In this document: piece by piece, positions 1-8,826 of the stretch
Numbering within the stretch: position 1 is the stretch's first letter
Layout: each line of letters starts with the position of its first letter
Assembly: GCF_016458235.1 (NCBI RefSeq)
Contig: NZ_JAEMHK010000007.1
Location: forward strand, 62,001-126,000
From: Geomonas propionica
Lineage (GTDB): Bacteria > Desulfobacterota > Desulfuromonadia > Geobacterales > Geobacteraceae
Length of the DNA: 64,000 nt
Reading direction: 5' to 3'
The notes under the pieces: generated by a model
Databases searched by the model: none
What the model saw: the letters and a program-made list of their open reading frames with translations, nothing else
Told to the model about the DNA's origin: nothing
Made by a program: the position numbers and the translations under genes

Positions 1-953
1 AAGATGGTGAGTATGGCGCCGCCGCCGATGTACCAGATCACGATGAGCCCAAGGATCACGAAGGGGAGGTCGATGACGGCGGTGATGGAGAAGGAGGTGA
101 TGAAGTCGAGGATGGTCTCGAACTCCCTCAAGTTGTTGGAGAACGAGCCGATCGACTGTGGGCGCGCCTCCAGGCGCAGGTTCAGGACCCGCTGCAAGAG
201 CAGCGAGGAGATCTTCAGGTTGGCCTTCTTGCCCGCCTCGTCCACGAAGTAGCCGCGCAGCCCCTGCATCAATATCGAGAAGAAGTAGACCACGGTGACG
301 CCGATGGAGAGGACCCAGAGAGTCTCGTAGGCGCTGTTGGGGATGACCCGGTCGTACACGTTCAAGATGTAGAAGGTGCTGACCAGTGCGAAGACGTTGA
401 TCAGGAAGGAGGCGATCAGTACGTCGCGGTAGATGCGCCAGGAGGAGGTGATGGCCCCCCAGAACCAGTTCCCTTTCCCTTCCTCGCGGGTGACGCTGGT
501 CGACTTGCCGATGCGGTAGCGGGGGCGCACGAAGATGGCGAAGCCGGTATAGAGCTTCTCCAATTCGGCGCGGGTCACCGTCTTCTCGCCGGTCCCCGCC
601 TCGGGGAGCAGGATCCTGAAGCTGTCTTTTTCCGGGATCCGCTCCACCACCGCGCAGGCCTCGCGGTTGTGCAAAAGCAGGATGGCGGGGAGCTGCAGCT
701 TGGAAATCCGCTCCAGGGGGCGTTTTACCAGCCGGGAGGAGAGCCCGGCCCGCTCGGCGCAGCGGGGGAAAAGCTCCACCGTGACCCGGTTCTGCACCAG
801 GGGCAGCCCCGCGGTGAGCCCGGTGCGCGACGCCGGCAGCCCGTGCAGCTTGGCCACCAGGAGCAGCGAGTCGAGAAGGGGGTCGTCGTGGCGGTCGCTA
901 TCCTCGCCCACGTTCCACTGTGTTTCCAACTTTCGGTTTTCAGTCTCTGGCAC
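1..953 (-). CDS. lapB: Type I secretion ABC transporter, LapB-like (3' part outside window)
   Basis: About 317 N-terminal residues are visible; the rest, including the nucleotide-binding domain, lies beyond position 1. The N-terminal ~150 residues look like the C39-peptidase-like domain of RTX/adhesin exporters: the region around DSLLLVAKLHG lacks the catalytic Cys of true C39 peptidases, so it would dock substrate rather than cut it. Membrane segments of the ABC exporter follow (ASFLINVFALVSTFYILNVYDRV and later). The GTG start at 951-953 is preceded by AAGAGG at good spacing. The nearby TolC-like, LapG-like and LapD-like genes and the giant RTX-like adhesin point to a role exporting that adhesin. 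The membrane-fusion partner (lapC) is not in the window and is expected downstream, off the edge. Confidence 0.88.
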   Translation of the reverse strand, partial: MPETENRKLETQWNVGEDSDRHDDPLLDSLLLVAKLHGLPASRTGLTAGLPLVQNRVTVELFPRCAERAGLSSRLVKRPLERISKLQLPAILLLHNREACAVVERIPEKDSFRILLPEAGTGEKTVTRAELEKLYTGFAIFVRPRYRIGKSTSVTREEGKGNWFWGAITSSWRIYRDVLIASFLINVFALVSTFYILNVYDRVIPNSAYETLWVLSIGVTVVYFFSILMQGLRGYFVDEAGKKANLKISSLLLQRVLNLRLEARPQSIGSFSNNLREFETILDFITSFSITAVIDLPFVILGLIVIWYIGGGAILTI

Positions 954-1120
954 GTCCGATCCTCTTAGCTGTAAGGGGGCCCGCTCAAATGAAGGTGAAA
1001 TATTCTAGCATAATACTTTTCACATTGGTAAACGTTTTGCGTTATACTTGCGGCTGTTGTCCTGTGTCAGTACCACTGTCTGAATGACTGTCATCGAGCC
1101 GGTAAGAGAAAGGATACGCC

Positions 1121-1441
1121 ATGTTTTATGTAGAAAGAGACGGCGAGGGCAAGATCGTCGCCCTGCACAAAAGCCCCGCCGCGTCGGCCACCGAACAAAA
1201 ACCCCCGATGGACGAGGAGGTGCTCGCCTTTTTGAACGAGGCGGGGGCCTGGGGAGAGGCGCTCGCCTTCTCCGACGCGGCCACCGTGCGCGTCATCGAG
1301 GACCTGGTCGACCTCCTGGTCCGCAAGAACCTGATCAACTTCACCGAACTCCCCGAACAGGCGCAGCAGAGGATCAAGGCGCGCCAGAGCCTGCGCGAGA
1401 AGATCTCCTCCACCGACCTCCTGGTGCACGACATCATCTGA
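1121..1441 (+). CDS. Conserved small protein of unknown function (often labelled tryptophan synthase beta-like)
   Basis: This is a 106-residue soluble protein with no signal peptide or membrane segment. It starts MFYVERDGEGKIVALHK and has a later IEDLVDLLVRKNLINFTELP helix region. From memory it resembles a short family in proteobacterial genomes that carries the misleading name tryptophan synthase subunit beta-like protein. It has none of the PLP-binding features of TrpB and I would not assign that function. It is divergent from lapB and its last 8 bases overlap the 3' end of the convergent lapD-like gene. A role in the adhesion locus is possible only by position. Confidence 0.7.
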   Translation: MFYVERDGEGKIVALHKSPAASATEQKPPMDEEVLAFLNEAGAWGEALAFSDAATVRVIEDLVDLLVRKNLINFTELPEQAQQRIKARQSLREKISSTDLLVHDII

Positions 1442-3410
1442 CGGTAGGGTAGGAGGAGAGCGGCTGGGGCCTGCCGAAGAAGTATCCCTGCATGGCGTCC
1501 AGGTTGAGCTCCTTCAGGATCGCCGCCTGGGCCTCGCTTTCCACCCCTTCGGCCACCACCTTGATGTCGATGCTGTGCGCCACGCTGCACAGCGAGGCGA
1601 CGTAGAACCTGCTGTCGTTCTCCCCGCCGGAGAGCTCCCCGGTGTAGGCCCGGTCGATCTTCACGTACTCCGGGTGCAGGGACTGCAGGTAGCCAAGCTT
1701 CGAGAAACTGCGGCCGTAGTGGTCGAGACCGATGCCGTGGCCGCAGGCCCTGATCGCGGCGGCGAACTCCCGGATGCTGTCCAGGTGCTGCACCGCGGCG
1801 AACTCGGAGAACTCGAAGTTCACGTGGGGCGCACCGGCAGGAAGCGCCTTTAAAAAGGCGTAGAGCCAGCTGCGGAAGGCGTCGTCCTCGAGCGAGGTGG
1901 GGGAAAGGTTGATGGCGACCCGCTCCACCCCGAGGCGGCGGTAGTCGACCTTCAACGCCTCCTCGATCACCATCCGGTCGATGGCGGAAACGAGCTTCAG
2001 CCGCTCCGCGACCGGCATGAACAGGGCGGCGTCCAACGCTTTGCCGTCCTCCTGCATGATGCGCGCGAAGAGCTCCAACTGGATGAGCTTGCGCCCCGGC
2101 CCGTTGCCGATCACCCCCTGCGCGTCGAGCGTGATGCGCCTCTCCTCGAGCGCCCGCACCAGGGCGTCCTTCCAGTGCTGCTGCCCCTGCGGCAGCGTCT
2201 CTGTTTCCCCCGTCACCGCCCGCAGTTCCCAGCCGTTGGCACCCTTTTGCAGCGCCGCCGAGAGCGCCAGGTCCGCCTCGGCCAAAAGCCGCGGCAGGGT
2301 GGTGCCCCCCTGGTAGGTGGCGACACCCAGGTGGCCGATGTTGTCGGTGAGGGCGATCTTCTCCATGGCGACCCGGCCCAACTGCGCCGCGATCTCGGTG
2401 GCGATGATCCCCCCCTCGACAGGGGAGGCGTCGGGGAGGAAGATGCCGAAGTCCCCGCCGGTGAGTCGGGAAAGCGCGGTGTCGGCATAGGCGGTCAGCG
2501 AGCTCTTCAAAAGGGTGGCGACCCGCTTTAACAGCTCGTCGCCGGCCTGCAGCCCCTTTTTCTGGTTCAAGGCGTCCAAGCCGTGGATCCTCAACAGGAT
2601 GAGCAGCCCGCAGCCGTTATGCTCCTGCCGACCGAGGTCCGCGTTGACCTGGCTCTCGAACAGGCGCCGGTTGCCCAAAAGGGTGACCGGGTCCTGGTAG
2701 GCGCGCTCCTGGAGCCCCTCGGCCCGGGCCGCCTGCTCCTCGAACATCTCCTTCACCTTCACCGTCATCCGGTTCATCGCCTCCACCACGCTCTTGAACT
2801 CACGGGTGCGCGGCAACGACTCCTGGACCTGGTACTCCTTGCGGCACAGCGCGTCCGCCTGGCGCTCGACGGCGGCCAGGGGCTTCAAGAGGATCCTGAG
2901 CCCGATCCCCGCGGCGAGGAGCAGGAAGGCCGCGCAGGCGGCGAACCAGACGGTCATGCTGATCACCTCGCTCCAAAGCGTCGCGTAGGCGTAGCCGGGA
3001 TGGCTCTTGACCAGGATGCTGCCGCCCTGGTTCCACCCCGCCATCACGTCGGAGACCGCCTCCGGGGTCTTCACCGGCACCAGCGCCACGAACCACTGTG
3101 GCACGTCCTCGACCCGGACCGGGAGGGTGCGCTCGATGAGCACCTTGCCGCGCGGGTCGGCGAAGGTGATCTTCTGGTAGTAGCCCCGGTCGAACAGGGC
3201 GCTGATCATCCCCTCCACCACGGTGAGGTCCTTCTGGGCCACGTGCGGGGAGATGGAGAGGGCGAGCGAGGTGGCGGTGTCCTGCACGTGGGACTCGAGC
3301 TGGTTGGTCAGGAAGGTGCGGGTATTGGCGAGCTTCGCATACCAGGTGCCGGTGAACAGGAACAGGAAGAGCACGACGGTGAAGATGATGAGCTGTCGGT
3401 ACAGTGTCAT
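1434..3410 (-). CDS. lapD: LapD-like inner-membrane c-di-GMP receptor (degenerate GGDEF-EAL)
   Basis: This 658-residue protein has TM1 (~7-27), a periplasmic LapD/MoxY-type domain (~28-150), TM2 (~152-172), a HAMP region and tandem GGDEF and EAL domains. The GGDEF signature is degenerate (GGDFG, 318-322) and the EAL motif reads ELF (446-448), so it is more likely a c-di-GMP sensor than an enzyme. Trp126 in a GW pair matches the periplasmic Trp that LapD of Pseudomonas fluorescens uses to hold LapG. By analogy, high c-di-GMP would make it sequester the LapG-like protease encoded 18 bp upstream, sparing the surface adhesin. The two genes probably form one transcript. Confidence 0.9.
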   Translation of the reverse strand: MTLYRQLIIFTVVLFLFLFTGTWYAKLANTRTFLTNQLESHVQDTATSLALSISPHVAQKDLTVVEGMISALFDRGYYQKITFADPRGKVLIERTLPVRVEDVPQWFVALVPVKTPEAVSDVMAGWNQGGSILVKSHPGYAYATLWSEVISMTVWFAACAAFLLLAAGIGLRILLKPLAAVERQADALCRKEYQVQESLPRTREFKSVVEAMNRMTVKVKEMFEEQAARAEGLQERAYQDPVTLLGNRRLFESQVNADLGRQEHNGCGLLILLRIHGLDALNQKKGLQAGDELLKRVATLLKSSLTAYADTALSRLTGGDFGIFLPDASPVEGGIIATEIAAQLGRVAMEKIALTDNIGHLGVATYQGGTTLPRLLAEADLALSAALQKGANGWELRAVTGETETLPQGQQHWKDALVRALEERRITLDAQGVIGNGPGRKLIQLELFARIMQEDGKALDAALFMPVAERLKLVSAIDRMVIEEALKVDYRRLGVERVAINLSPTSLEDDAFRSWLYAFLKALPAGAPHVNFEFSEFAAVQHLDSIREFAAAIRACGHGIGLDHYGRSFSKLGYLQSLHPEYVKIDRAYTGELSGGENDSRFYVASLCSVAHSIDIKVVAEGVESEAQAAILKELNLDAMQGYFFGRPQPLSSYPTVR

Positions 3411-3428
3411 AGGGTTACCCTTGGTCCG

Positions 3429-4103
3429 TTACAGTTTGTTCTCGGACATCTTTTGAAGAAGATCCTGCCACAGCCTCAGCCGGTTCGACTTGCCGGCGGC
3501 CTTGCCCATGCCCCTTTGCTTGGCGAGCCACAGCCCGGAGCCGTTGAAGCTCAGGATGGGCACCAGGTCGCTGCGCCGGGACGCATGATCTATGGAATCG
3601 ACCAGGTTGTCGAGCACAAGCGGCTCGGCCTCGGGCGTGCTGTAGTAGGTGAGCACCATGTGGTGGATGTTGAAGCGCAGCGCCTTGACGTAGGTGATGC
3701 GGAGCTTGTCGTCTTCCACCCCCATCGCCTTCAGGGTGAAGTACTTGGCGATGGCGAAGTCCTCGCAGTCCCCCGCCCCCTTGGCCAGGAACTCGATGGG
3801 CGTGGCCCAGTAATCCTCGACCCCCCAGACGTCCCAGTCGCTGTCGAAGCGGAGCCGCTCGTTGAAGAAGCGGTTTACCTTGTCGAGCTTGTCCCGGTCG
3901 GCGCGGCTTTTGTCCCGCGCGATGAGCTCTTCCCAGGCGGTCAGGCGGCGCAAGGCTTCCCTGCCGTACTTCTTCTCGGCCTGCTGCAGGACGGAGCGGT
4001 CGACGCTGAAGTTGCCGGCAGGGAGAACGGTGCCGGCAAGCAATAGCGCCGCCAGGAAGGCGGTCAGGGAGAGCGATGTCAGTCGTTTCAGGTAGATACC
4101 CAC
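3429..4103 (-). CDS. lapG: LapG-like periplasmic cysteine protease (transglutaminase-like, C93)
   Basis: This 224-residue protein has an N-terminal hydrophobic export segment (~8-30). The bacterial transglutaminase-like cysteine protease triad is readable: Cys113 in GAGDCEDFA, His148 in NIHHMVL and Asp165 in VLDNL; the 17-residue His-Asp spacing matches LapG as I recall it. In P. fluorescens, LapG cuts the N-terminus of LapA at a TAAG-type site and releases the adhesin; the adhesin in this window has PAAG at the expected place. The GTG start (4101-4103) has only a weak ribosome-binding site, so the exact start is uncertain. The gene lies just upstream of the lapD-like gene on the same strand. 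Confidence 0.9.
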   Translation of the reverse strand: MGIYLKRLTSLSLTAFLAALLLAGTVLPAGNFSVDRSVLQQAEKKYGREALRRLTAWEELIARDKSRADRDKLDKVNRFFNERLRFDSDWDVWGVEDYWATPIEFLAKGAGDCEDFAIAKYFTLKAMGVEDDKLRITYVKALRFNIHHMVLTYYSTPEAEPLVLDNLVDSIDHASRRSDLVPILSFNGSGLWLAKQRGMGKAAGKSNRLRLWQDLLQKMSENKL

Positions 4104-4132
4104 GTTGATCCCGGCGCAGATGCCCTTTCTTT

Positions 4133-4178
4133 AAAAAAAAGCCCGGACCGTCCTTAAAGGTAGCGGCGATCCGGGGCT
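4133..4178 (-). terminator. Rho-independent terminator after lapE
   Basis: Read on the minus strand, an AGCCCCGGATC arm pairs imperfectly with GTCCGGGCT across a ~20-nt loop and is followed by eight T residues (A run at 4133-4140). It lies between the lapE stop and the lapG start, so lapE is probably transcribed separately from lapG-lapD. Confidence 0.75.
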
Positions 4179-4206
4179 CTATCATACAGTGCGCTCTCGG
4201 GATAGT

Positions 4207-5529
4207 CTACGGCGTTCCGGCGGCCGTGGTGACGCGGCCGGCGTTGTCGGGGGGCTGCAGCCCCAGGGTCGGCAGCAGGCGCGACATGCCGTTTAAGACC
4301 CGGTACTCGGCGTAGCGCTGGTCGTACTGTGCGTTCACCAGGCTCGCCTTGGCGTTGATCAGTTCGGCCTGGGTGTCGAGGAGGTCGAACATGGTCCTTC
4401 TGCCGATGGACCACTGGGCGGCGAAGGCGTCCGCGGTCTGGGCGGCGGCCTTCACGTAGTCGTCGAGGTACTTGATGCGCTCCTGCGCGGAGCGGTTGGC
4501 TTCCCAGGAGAGCCGGATCGACTGCACCGTCTGGCGCTTGGTGTTCTCGGCGATTTCCTGCGCCTCGTACACCTCGCTCTGGGTCTGGGCGATGCGCGCC
4601 TTGTTCCAGCCGCCGTTCAGGATGTTGAAGGTGAGGGTGGCGGTGCCCAGGAACTCCTCACGCTGGCCGGGGAGGTCGTTGTAGTCCTTGAGCCAGCGGT
4701 AGTCGAGGGCCACGTCGAGGCTCGGGTAAAGGAGGCTCTTGGCCGCCTCGTGCTGCGCCGTTCTCTCCTGCACCCCCTCGCGGGCGGACTTGAGGGCCTG
4801 GTTCCCGGAGACGGCCAGTTCCTCCGCCTCTTCCTTGCTCCTGGGGAGACGCGGCCCGACCGACTGGGGGTCGGTCAGTTCGCCGGGGAGGTAGCCGATG
4901 ACGGCCTGGTAGTCGGCCAGGCTGTCCGAGAGGTTGGCCTGGGCCGCGGCGAGGTTGCTTTCCGCGAGTGCCACGCGCCCCTTGACCTGTTCGAAGTCGG
5001 CCCGGCGGTCAACGCCGGACTCGCTTCTCAACTTCACCTGGTCGTGGATGCGCAGGTGGTTGGTGAGGTTCTCCTGGGCCAGCGCCAGGAGCTTCTCGCT
5101 CTTCAATACGTTGAAGTACACCTTGGAGGCCAAAAGGGCGTTGTTCTCGGCGGAATTTCCCAGCTGGTACTGCTGGGCGCGGGCACGGGCCTCCTGGCGC
5201 TCCACTTCGCTTTGGGTGCCGAAGAAGCGGAACACGTTCTGGCGCACGCTGACGATCGCCGTGTTGGGGTAGGCGGTGCCGAAGGTCGGCTCGTGCTGAC
5301 GGGTCACCCCGGCGGCCAGCGAGACGTCCATGGTGGGGAGGTACCCTGCCTTGGCCTGGCGCACTTCCCTCTCGCGCGCCACCTTATTGTAGTACTGCGC
5401 CCGTACCTCGGGGTTCGAGCGGAGCATGTACTGCACCGCGTCCTGGAGCGTCTCCGCCTGGGCGGCCCCGGCTCCCGATACCAACATCCCCAATGCCAAT
5501 ACTGTCACTAATCTCTGGTTTCGTGGCAT
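4207..5529 (-). CDS. lapE: TolC-family outer-membrane channel of the type I secretion system (LapE-like)
   Basis: This 440-residue protein has a signal peptide (VLALGMLVSGAGAAQAE) and two similar halves rich in long helices, as in TolC-type outer-membrane factors. Typical landmarks are ETLQDAVQYMLRSNPEVRA at the N-terminus, a mid-protein LYPSLDVALDY strand and IGRRTMFDLLDTQAELINA near the end. It should form the outer-membrane exit duct for the LapB-type exporter. It is separated from lapG by a terminator and reads away from the AT-rich intergenic region shared with the OmpA-like gene, so the two transcription units may be co-regulated. Confidence 0.92.
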   Translation of the reverse strand: MPRNQRLVTVLALGMLVSGAGAAQAETLQDAVQYMLRSNPEVRAQYYNKVAREREVRQAKAGYLPTMDVSLAAGVTRQHEPTFGTAYPNTAIVSVRQNVFRFFGTQSEVERQEARARAQQYQLGNSAENNALLASKVYFNVLKSEKLLALAQENLTNHLRIHDQVKLRSESGVDRRADFEQVKGRVALAESNLAAAQANLSDSLADYQAVIGYLPGELTDPQSVGPRLPRSKEEAEELAVSGNQALKSAREGVQERTAQHEAAKSLLYPSLDVALDYRWLKDYNDLPGQREEFLGTATLTFNILNGGWNKARIAQTQSEVYEAQEIAENTKRQTVQSIRLSWEANRSAQERIKYLDDYVKAAAQTADAFAAQWSIGRRTMFDLLDTQAELINAKASLVNAQYDQRYAEYRVLNGMSRLLPTLGLQPPDNAGRVTTAAGTP

Positions 5530-5832
5530 AACATACCTTCCTGTGGTCTCATATTTAATAGCAGCAAATTAAAAACGGTAAATGTATACGAGCTAGATGC
5601 ATTATATACCGTGTAGTTGCTAATGTCGATACACATATTATGTTGCGATAATAAATTTGCAAATATTATTTTTTGTGATTAATATGTGTCCGGCCGCGAG
5701 CCAAATATAAAGAATCAGATGCCATTTGACACGGCGGGATTTAATAGTAGCTTAATAGTACATTTTCGCAAGCGTATGAGAGTAAAGCAGTTTTTTAATG
5801 CAATCTAATTCAACTGAAACGGAGAAGAAGAC
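5530..5832. promoter_or_regulatory. AT-rich divergent control region with nested dyads
   Basis: This 303-bp region is markedly AT-rich compared with its GC-rich flanks and separates the divergent lapE and ompA-like genes. It holds a perfect 10-bp inverted repeat, ACACATATTA (5631-5640) and TAATATGTGT (5680-5689). The palindrome ATTTGCAAAT (5655-5664) sits within half a base of the centre of that repeat. A possible -35 element TTGACA lies at 5726-5731 on the plus strand, but no good -10 box is evident. The layout suggests regulator binding, identity unknown. Confidence 0.55.
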
Positions 5833-8184
5833 TTGAAACGACATGCATTGATGATTATGGCGATGACGTTGCTTCTCGCCTCCCGTCCCGGTACGTCGGC
5901 AGCAGCCGACGCTCCACCAGGAGGGAGTCCGGCAAGCAACAGAGTGGGGACATTCTCGATATCCCCGATGATCGGTGGGGTTTCCTTTGACGGGGAGCAG
6001 CACCTTGAAACCGCGCCGGTGTTCGGCCTGCGCGCCGGCTACAACTTCACCCGCAACCTGGAGGCGGAAGCGCTCTTCGACTACGCCAAGACCCGCTCGA
6101 CGCTCGCCGACAGCAACACCGACTTCCTGCGCTACGGCGCGGACCTCTTGTGGAACTTCAGACCCGACGAGAAGTTCGTGCCCAACATCGCCGCGGGCTA
6201 CGCCGCGACCCAGCTTAAGTCCGACACCAAGGGGTCCTTCGACCTCGGCGCCGGCTTCAAGTACTTCGTGACCGAGGACATGGCCTGGCGCGGCGACGTG
6301 AGAGGGGTCTTCCTCGACAACAAGATCGACCACTACGCCATCGAGTACACCACCGGGATCTACATCCCCTTCGGCGTCACTCCTCCGGTCGCCAAGCTCC
6401 CGCCCCCGCCGCCGCCACCCGAACCGGTGGCGCGTCCGATCCCCGCGGTGCAGCCGACCCTGAATCTGACCGTGCCGCCTCCGGCGCCGGCCCCGGTACC
6501 GGTGGCCGCTCCCGAGGTTTCGCTCGCCGCCGCACCCGACAGCATCAAGAAGGGTGAGAAGTCGGTGCTGACCTGGCAGAGCAAGGGGGCAGACAACTGC
6601 GAGATGCGTCCCGACCTGGGCAGCGTGGCCGTGAAAGGCTCCACCACCGTGACGCCTGCCGCGGACACCATCTACACCGTCACCTGCAAGGGCAAAGGGG
6701 GTACGTCTTCCGCCAACGCCTCGGTCATGGTGGCCCAGCCGACCCAGGCGGAGAAGCGCTTCTGCAACCAGCCCGCGGTGCTGATGATCAACTTCGACAC
6801 CGACAAGTGGAACGTGAAGCCGCAGTACCACGCCGAGCTGAAGACCGTGGGTGACTTCCTGAACGAGTTCCCGGAGGCCCACGGCGAGATCTCGGGGCAC
6901 ACCGACGGCACCGCCAGCGCCCCCTACAACCAGAGGCTCTCCGAGCGGCGCGCCCAGTCGGTGCGCGACTACATCGTCAAGAACTTCAACATCGATCCCA
7001 AGCGGCTCACCGCCAAGGGATACGGCAAGTCCCGCCCGGTGGCCACCAACAAGACCGCCGTGGGGCGCGCCAAGAACCGCCGCATCGAGGCCAACCTCGT
7101 GTGCGAGAAAAACGGTGCCCCGCAGGGAGCGGCAGCCCAGCCGGCAGCAGCCCCCAAGGCCGCGGCGAAGAAGCCCGCAGCAAAGAAAGGTGCCACTGGA
7201 AAAAAGCCCTTAGCCCTGGTGCCAGCGCAAGGTAACGTCGCCGACAGCGACGTTCCTCCTGCACAACGCCAGGGCGAACCCGAAACACGTTTTTTCCCGC
7301 AGGTAACCGCGCCGGAGGCCATGGCCGCCGGCGCGGCATCCCTGCCCGCAGCACAAAGAAAGGGGGACGAGGCGGCACGCTTCTTCCCCCAGCCGGCAGC
7401 ACCCGAACTAAAGGAGGGGACCGCGCCCCCTCCGCTTCCTGAGGCCAAGCGCCAGGCGCAAAGCCCGGCCGTCTACCCGGACCAGCCGCCGCGGCAAGCA
7501 GCGCAGGCGTCACCGGCGCCGGGGGCGATCCCGGCGGCACAACTGGCTCCCCCCGCCGCTCCATTGATCGAGGGAGCCGCACCGGCCGCCCAGGTCGCGT
7601 CGCTACCGACGCCGCCCGAGTTGCCGGCGGCGCAAAGAATGAAACAGGCAGCCCAGCCTACATCCGATACCCCCGTCACCTCAGCGCCGACCGCGCTTCC
7701 CGCCACCTCCCCCGCGCCGGCCGCGCCCGAACAGGCTGCCGCTGCCGAAGCAGCATCCGTCGCCTCCGCGCTCAGAAAGCAGGAGCCCGAAGCTCCGGCT
7801 CCCGATGAGGCGCCCTTCGTGCTCAAGGCGACCACCCCCACCCCCGCTCCCGACGGCAGGATCGCCCTGACCGGCATCACCATCGACAAGGACGGCCTCA
7901 GCCTGTACACGAGCGGCAAGGTGAACGAGTTCAGCCTGATCACCATGGTGGAGCCCTACAGCCTGGTCATCGACCTCTACGGTGCGGTGAACGGCATCGG
8001 CCTTCCCAAGGCGCCGGTGGAGAAATTCGACCTCACCAACGTTCGTTTCAGAGAATTCCCCGACCACCTCCAGATCACCCTCGATGCCGGCCGGGAGGAA
8101 ATCATCCCCTACCGCAGCTTCAAAACCGATACCGGGTTGAGGATCAACATCAAGCCGAGAAGCAGTCACCACATAGGCCCCTGA
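5833..8184 (+). CDS. OmpA-family protein fused to an AMIN domain
   Basis: This 783-residue envelope protein has a signal peptide (~1-24), an eight-strand OmpA-type barrel (~35-185), a Pro-rich hinge, an Ig-like segment (~230-300), an OmpA C-terminal peptidoglycan-binding domain (~310-425, ISGHTDGT and NQRLSERRAQ motifs), a ~240-residue Pro/Ala-rich linker and a C-terminal AMIN-like domain (~674-776, EPYSLVIDLYG). The linker carries loosely repeated PAAQR...RFFPQ units. OmpA_C and AMIN both bind the cell wall in known families, so this would tie the outer membrane to murein at two points. The TTG start has GGAG 9 nt upstream; ATG at 5851 is an alternative. OmpA-family genes accompany LapA-type adhesin operons elsewhere (Shewanella bpf); the AMIN fusion is unusual to me. 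Confidence 0.85.
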   Translation: MKRHALMIMAMTLLLASRPGTSAAADAPPGGSPASNRVGTFSISPMIGGVSFDGEQHLETAPVFGLRAGYNFTRNLEAEALFDYAKTRSTLADSNTDFLRYGADLLWNFRPDEKFVPNIAAGYAATQLKSDTKGSFDLGAGFKYFVTEDMAWRGDVRGVFLDNKIDHYAIEYTTGIYIPFGVTPPVAKLPPPPPPPEPVARPIPAVQPTLNLTVPPPAPAPVPVAAPEVSLAAAPDSIKKGEKSVLTWQSKGADNCEMRPDLGSVAVKGSTTVTPAADTIYTVTCKGKGGTSSANASVMVAQPTQAEKRFCNQPAVLMINFDTDKWNVKPQYHAELKTVGDFLNEFPEAHGEISGHTDGTASAPYNQRLSERRAQSVRDYIVKNFNIDPKRLTAKGYGKSRPVATNKTAVGRAKNRRIEANLVCEKNGAPQGAAAQPAAAPKAAAKKPAAKKGATGKKPLALVPAQGNVADSDVPPAQRQGEPETRFFPQVTAPEAMAAGAASLPAAQRKGDEAARFFPQPAAPELKEGTAPPPLPEAKRQAQSPAVYPDQPPRQAAQASPAPGAIPAAQLAPPAAPLIEGAAPAAQVASLPTPPELPAAQRMKQAAQPTSDTPVTSAPTALPATSPAPAAPEQAAAAEAASVASALRKQEPEAPAPDEAPFVLKATTPTPAPDGRIALTGITIDKDGLSLYTSGKVNEFSLITMVEPYSLVIDLYGAVNGIGLPKAPVEKFDLTNVRFREFPDHLQITLDAGREEIIPYRSFKTDTGLRINIKPRSSHHIGP

Positions 8185-8261
8185 CCAAAAGCGCAGGCGC
8201 GCACCCGGCAGCGGCTCACGATACATGCTCTAAGTAGCTCATCCGTAAGGAGGAGTCTGAC

Positions 8262-8807
8262 ATGGACCACGGTATTGCATTGCGATGGAAACAGGCTGTC
8301 GTAGTGACGGGATTGGTGTCTCTTCTGGCCGCGCCGGCGCTTTTCGCCGCCGAGGCGCAGCCCCCCGCCCCCCCTCCGCAAGAAGCGCCCACCGAGCAGG
8401 CAAGCGACCTGGGTCTCGAACTGAGGCTGCAGACGGTGAAGAAGGACCTCCTGGTCATGCTCAACTTCGCCGAGCACTTCATCGCCAGCGGCGAGACCAA
8501 GACCGCCGCGCAGCTGCAGGCCCCCCTCGACGACTACCTGAGACGGCACGCAGACTACCTGGTGACCCAGGCGGTGGACGGCTCCAACAACGAGATGACC
8601 CAGCTCTCCGCCGAAATTGCCCTGGTGAAGACGCGCCTTCTGATCGTGCTCAACTACCGCGACGATGCCGGCAGCGTCATCACCGAAATGAAGAAGCTCT
8701 ACGCTCCCTACCAGAAGATGTCGGTGCAGATCCAGGGCAAGACCACCACCCTGGACGAAGCCATCCGCCAGTTGGACACCGACCTGGCACGCATCGCCAA
8801 GAAATAA
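8262..8807 (+). CDS. Secreted helical protein of unknown function
   Basis: This 181-residue protein has a signal peptide (VVVTGLVSLLAAPALFAAEA), a short Pro-rich stretch and then an almost entirely helical body (DLGLELRLQTVKKDLLVMLNFAEHFI..., ending LDTDLARIAKK). I do not recognise a family. It lies 77 bp after the OmpA/AMIN gene and 19 bp before the ExbB-like gene on the same strand, so it is probably periplasmic and part of the same operon. It could be a structural partner of the proton-channel-like complex, but that is inference from position alone. A clear AAGGAGG-type ribosome-binding site precedes the ATG. Confidence 0.7.
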   Translation: MDHGIALRWKQAVVVTGLVSLLAAPALFAAEAQPPAPPPQEAPTEQASDLGLELRLQTVKKDLLVMLNFAEHFIASGETKTAAQLQAPLDDYLRRHADYLVTQAVDGSNNEMTQLSAEIALVKTRLLIVLNYRDDAGSVITEMKKLYAPYQKMSVQIQGKTTTLDEAIRQLDTDLARIAKK

Positions 8808-8826
8808 CCGCCAAGGAGCCGCCGCC

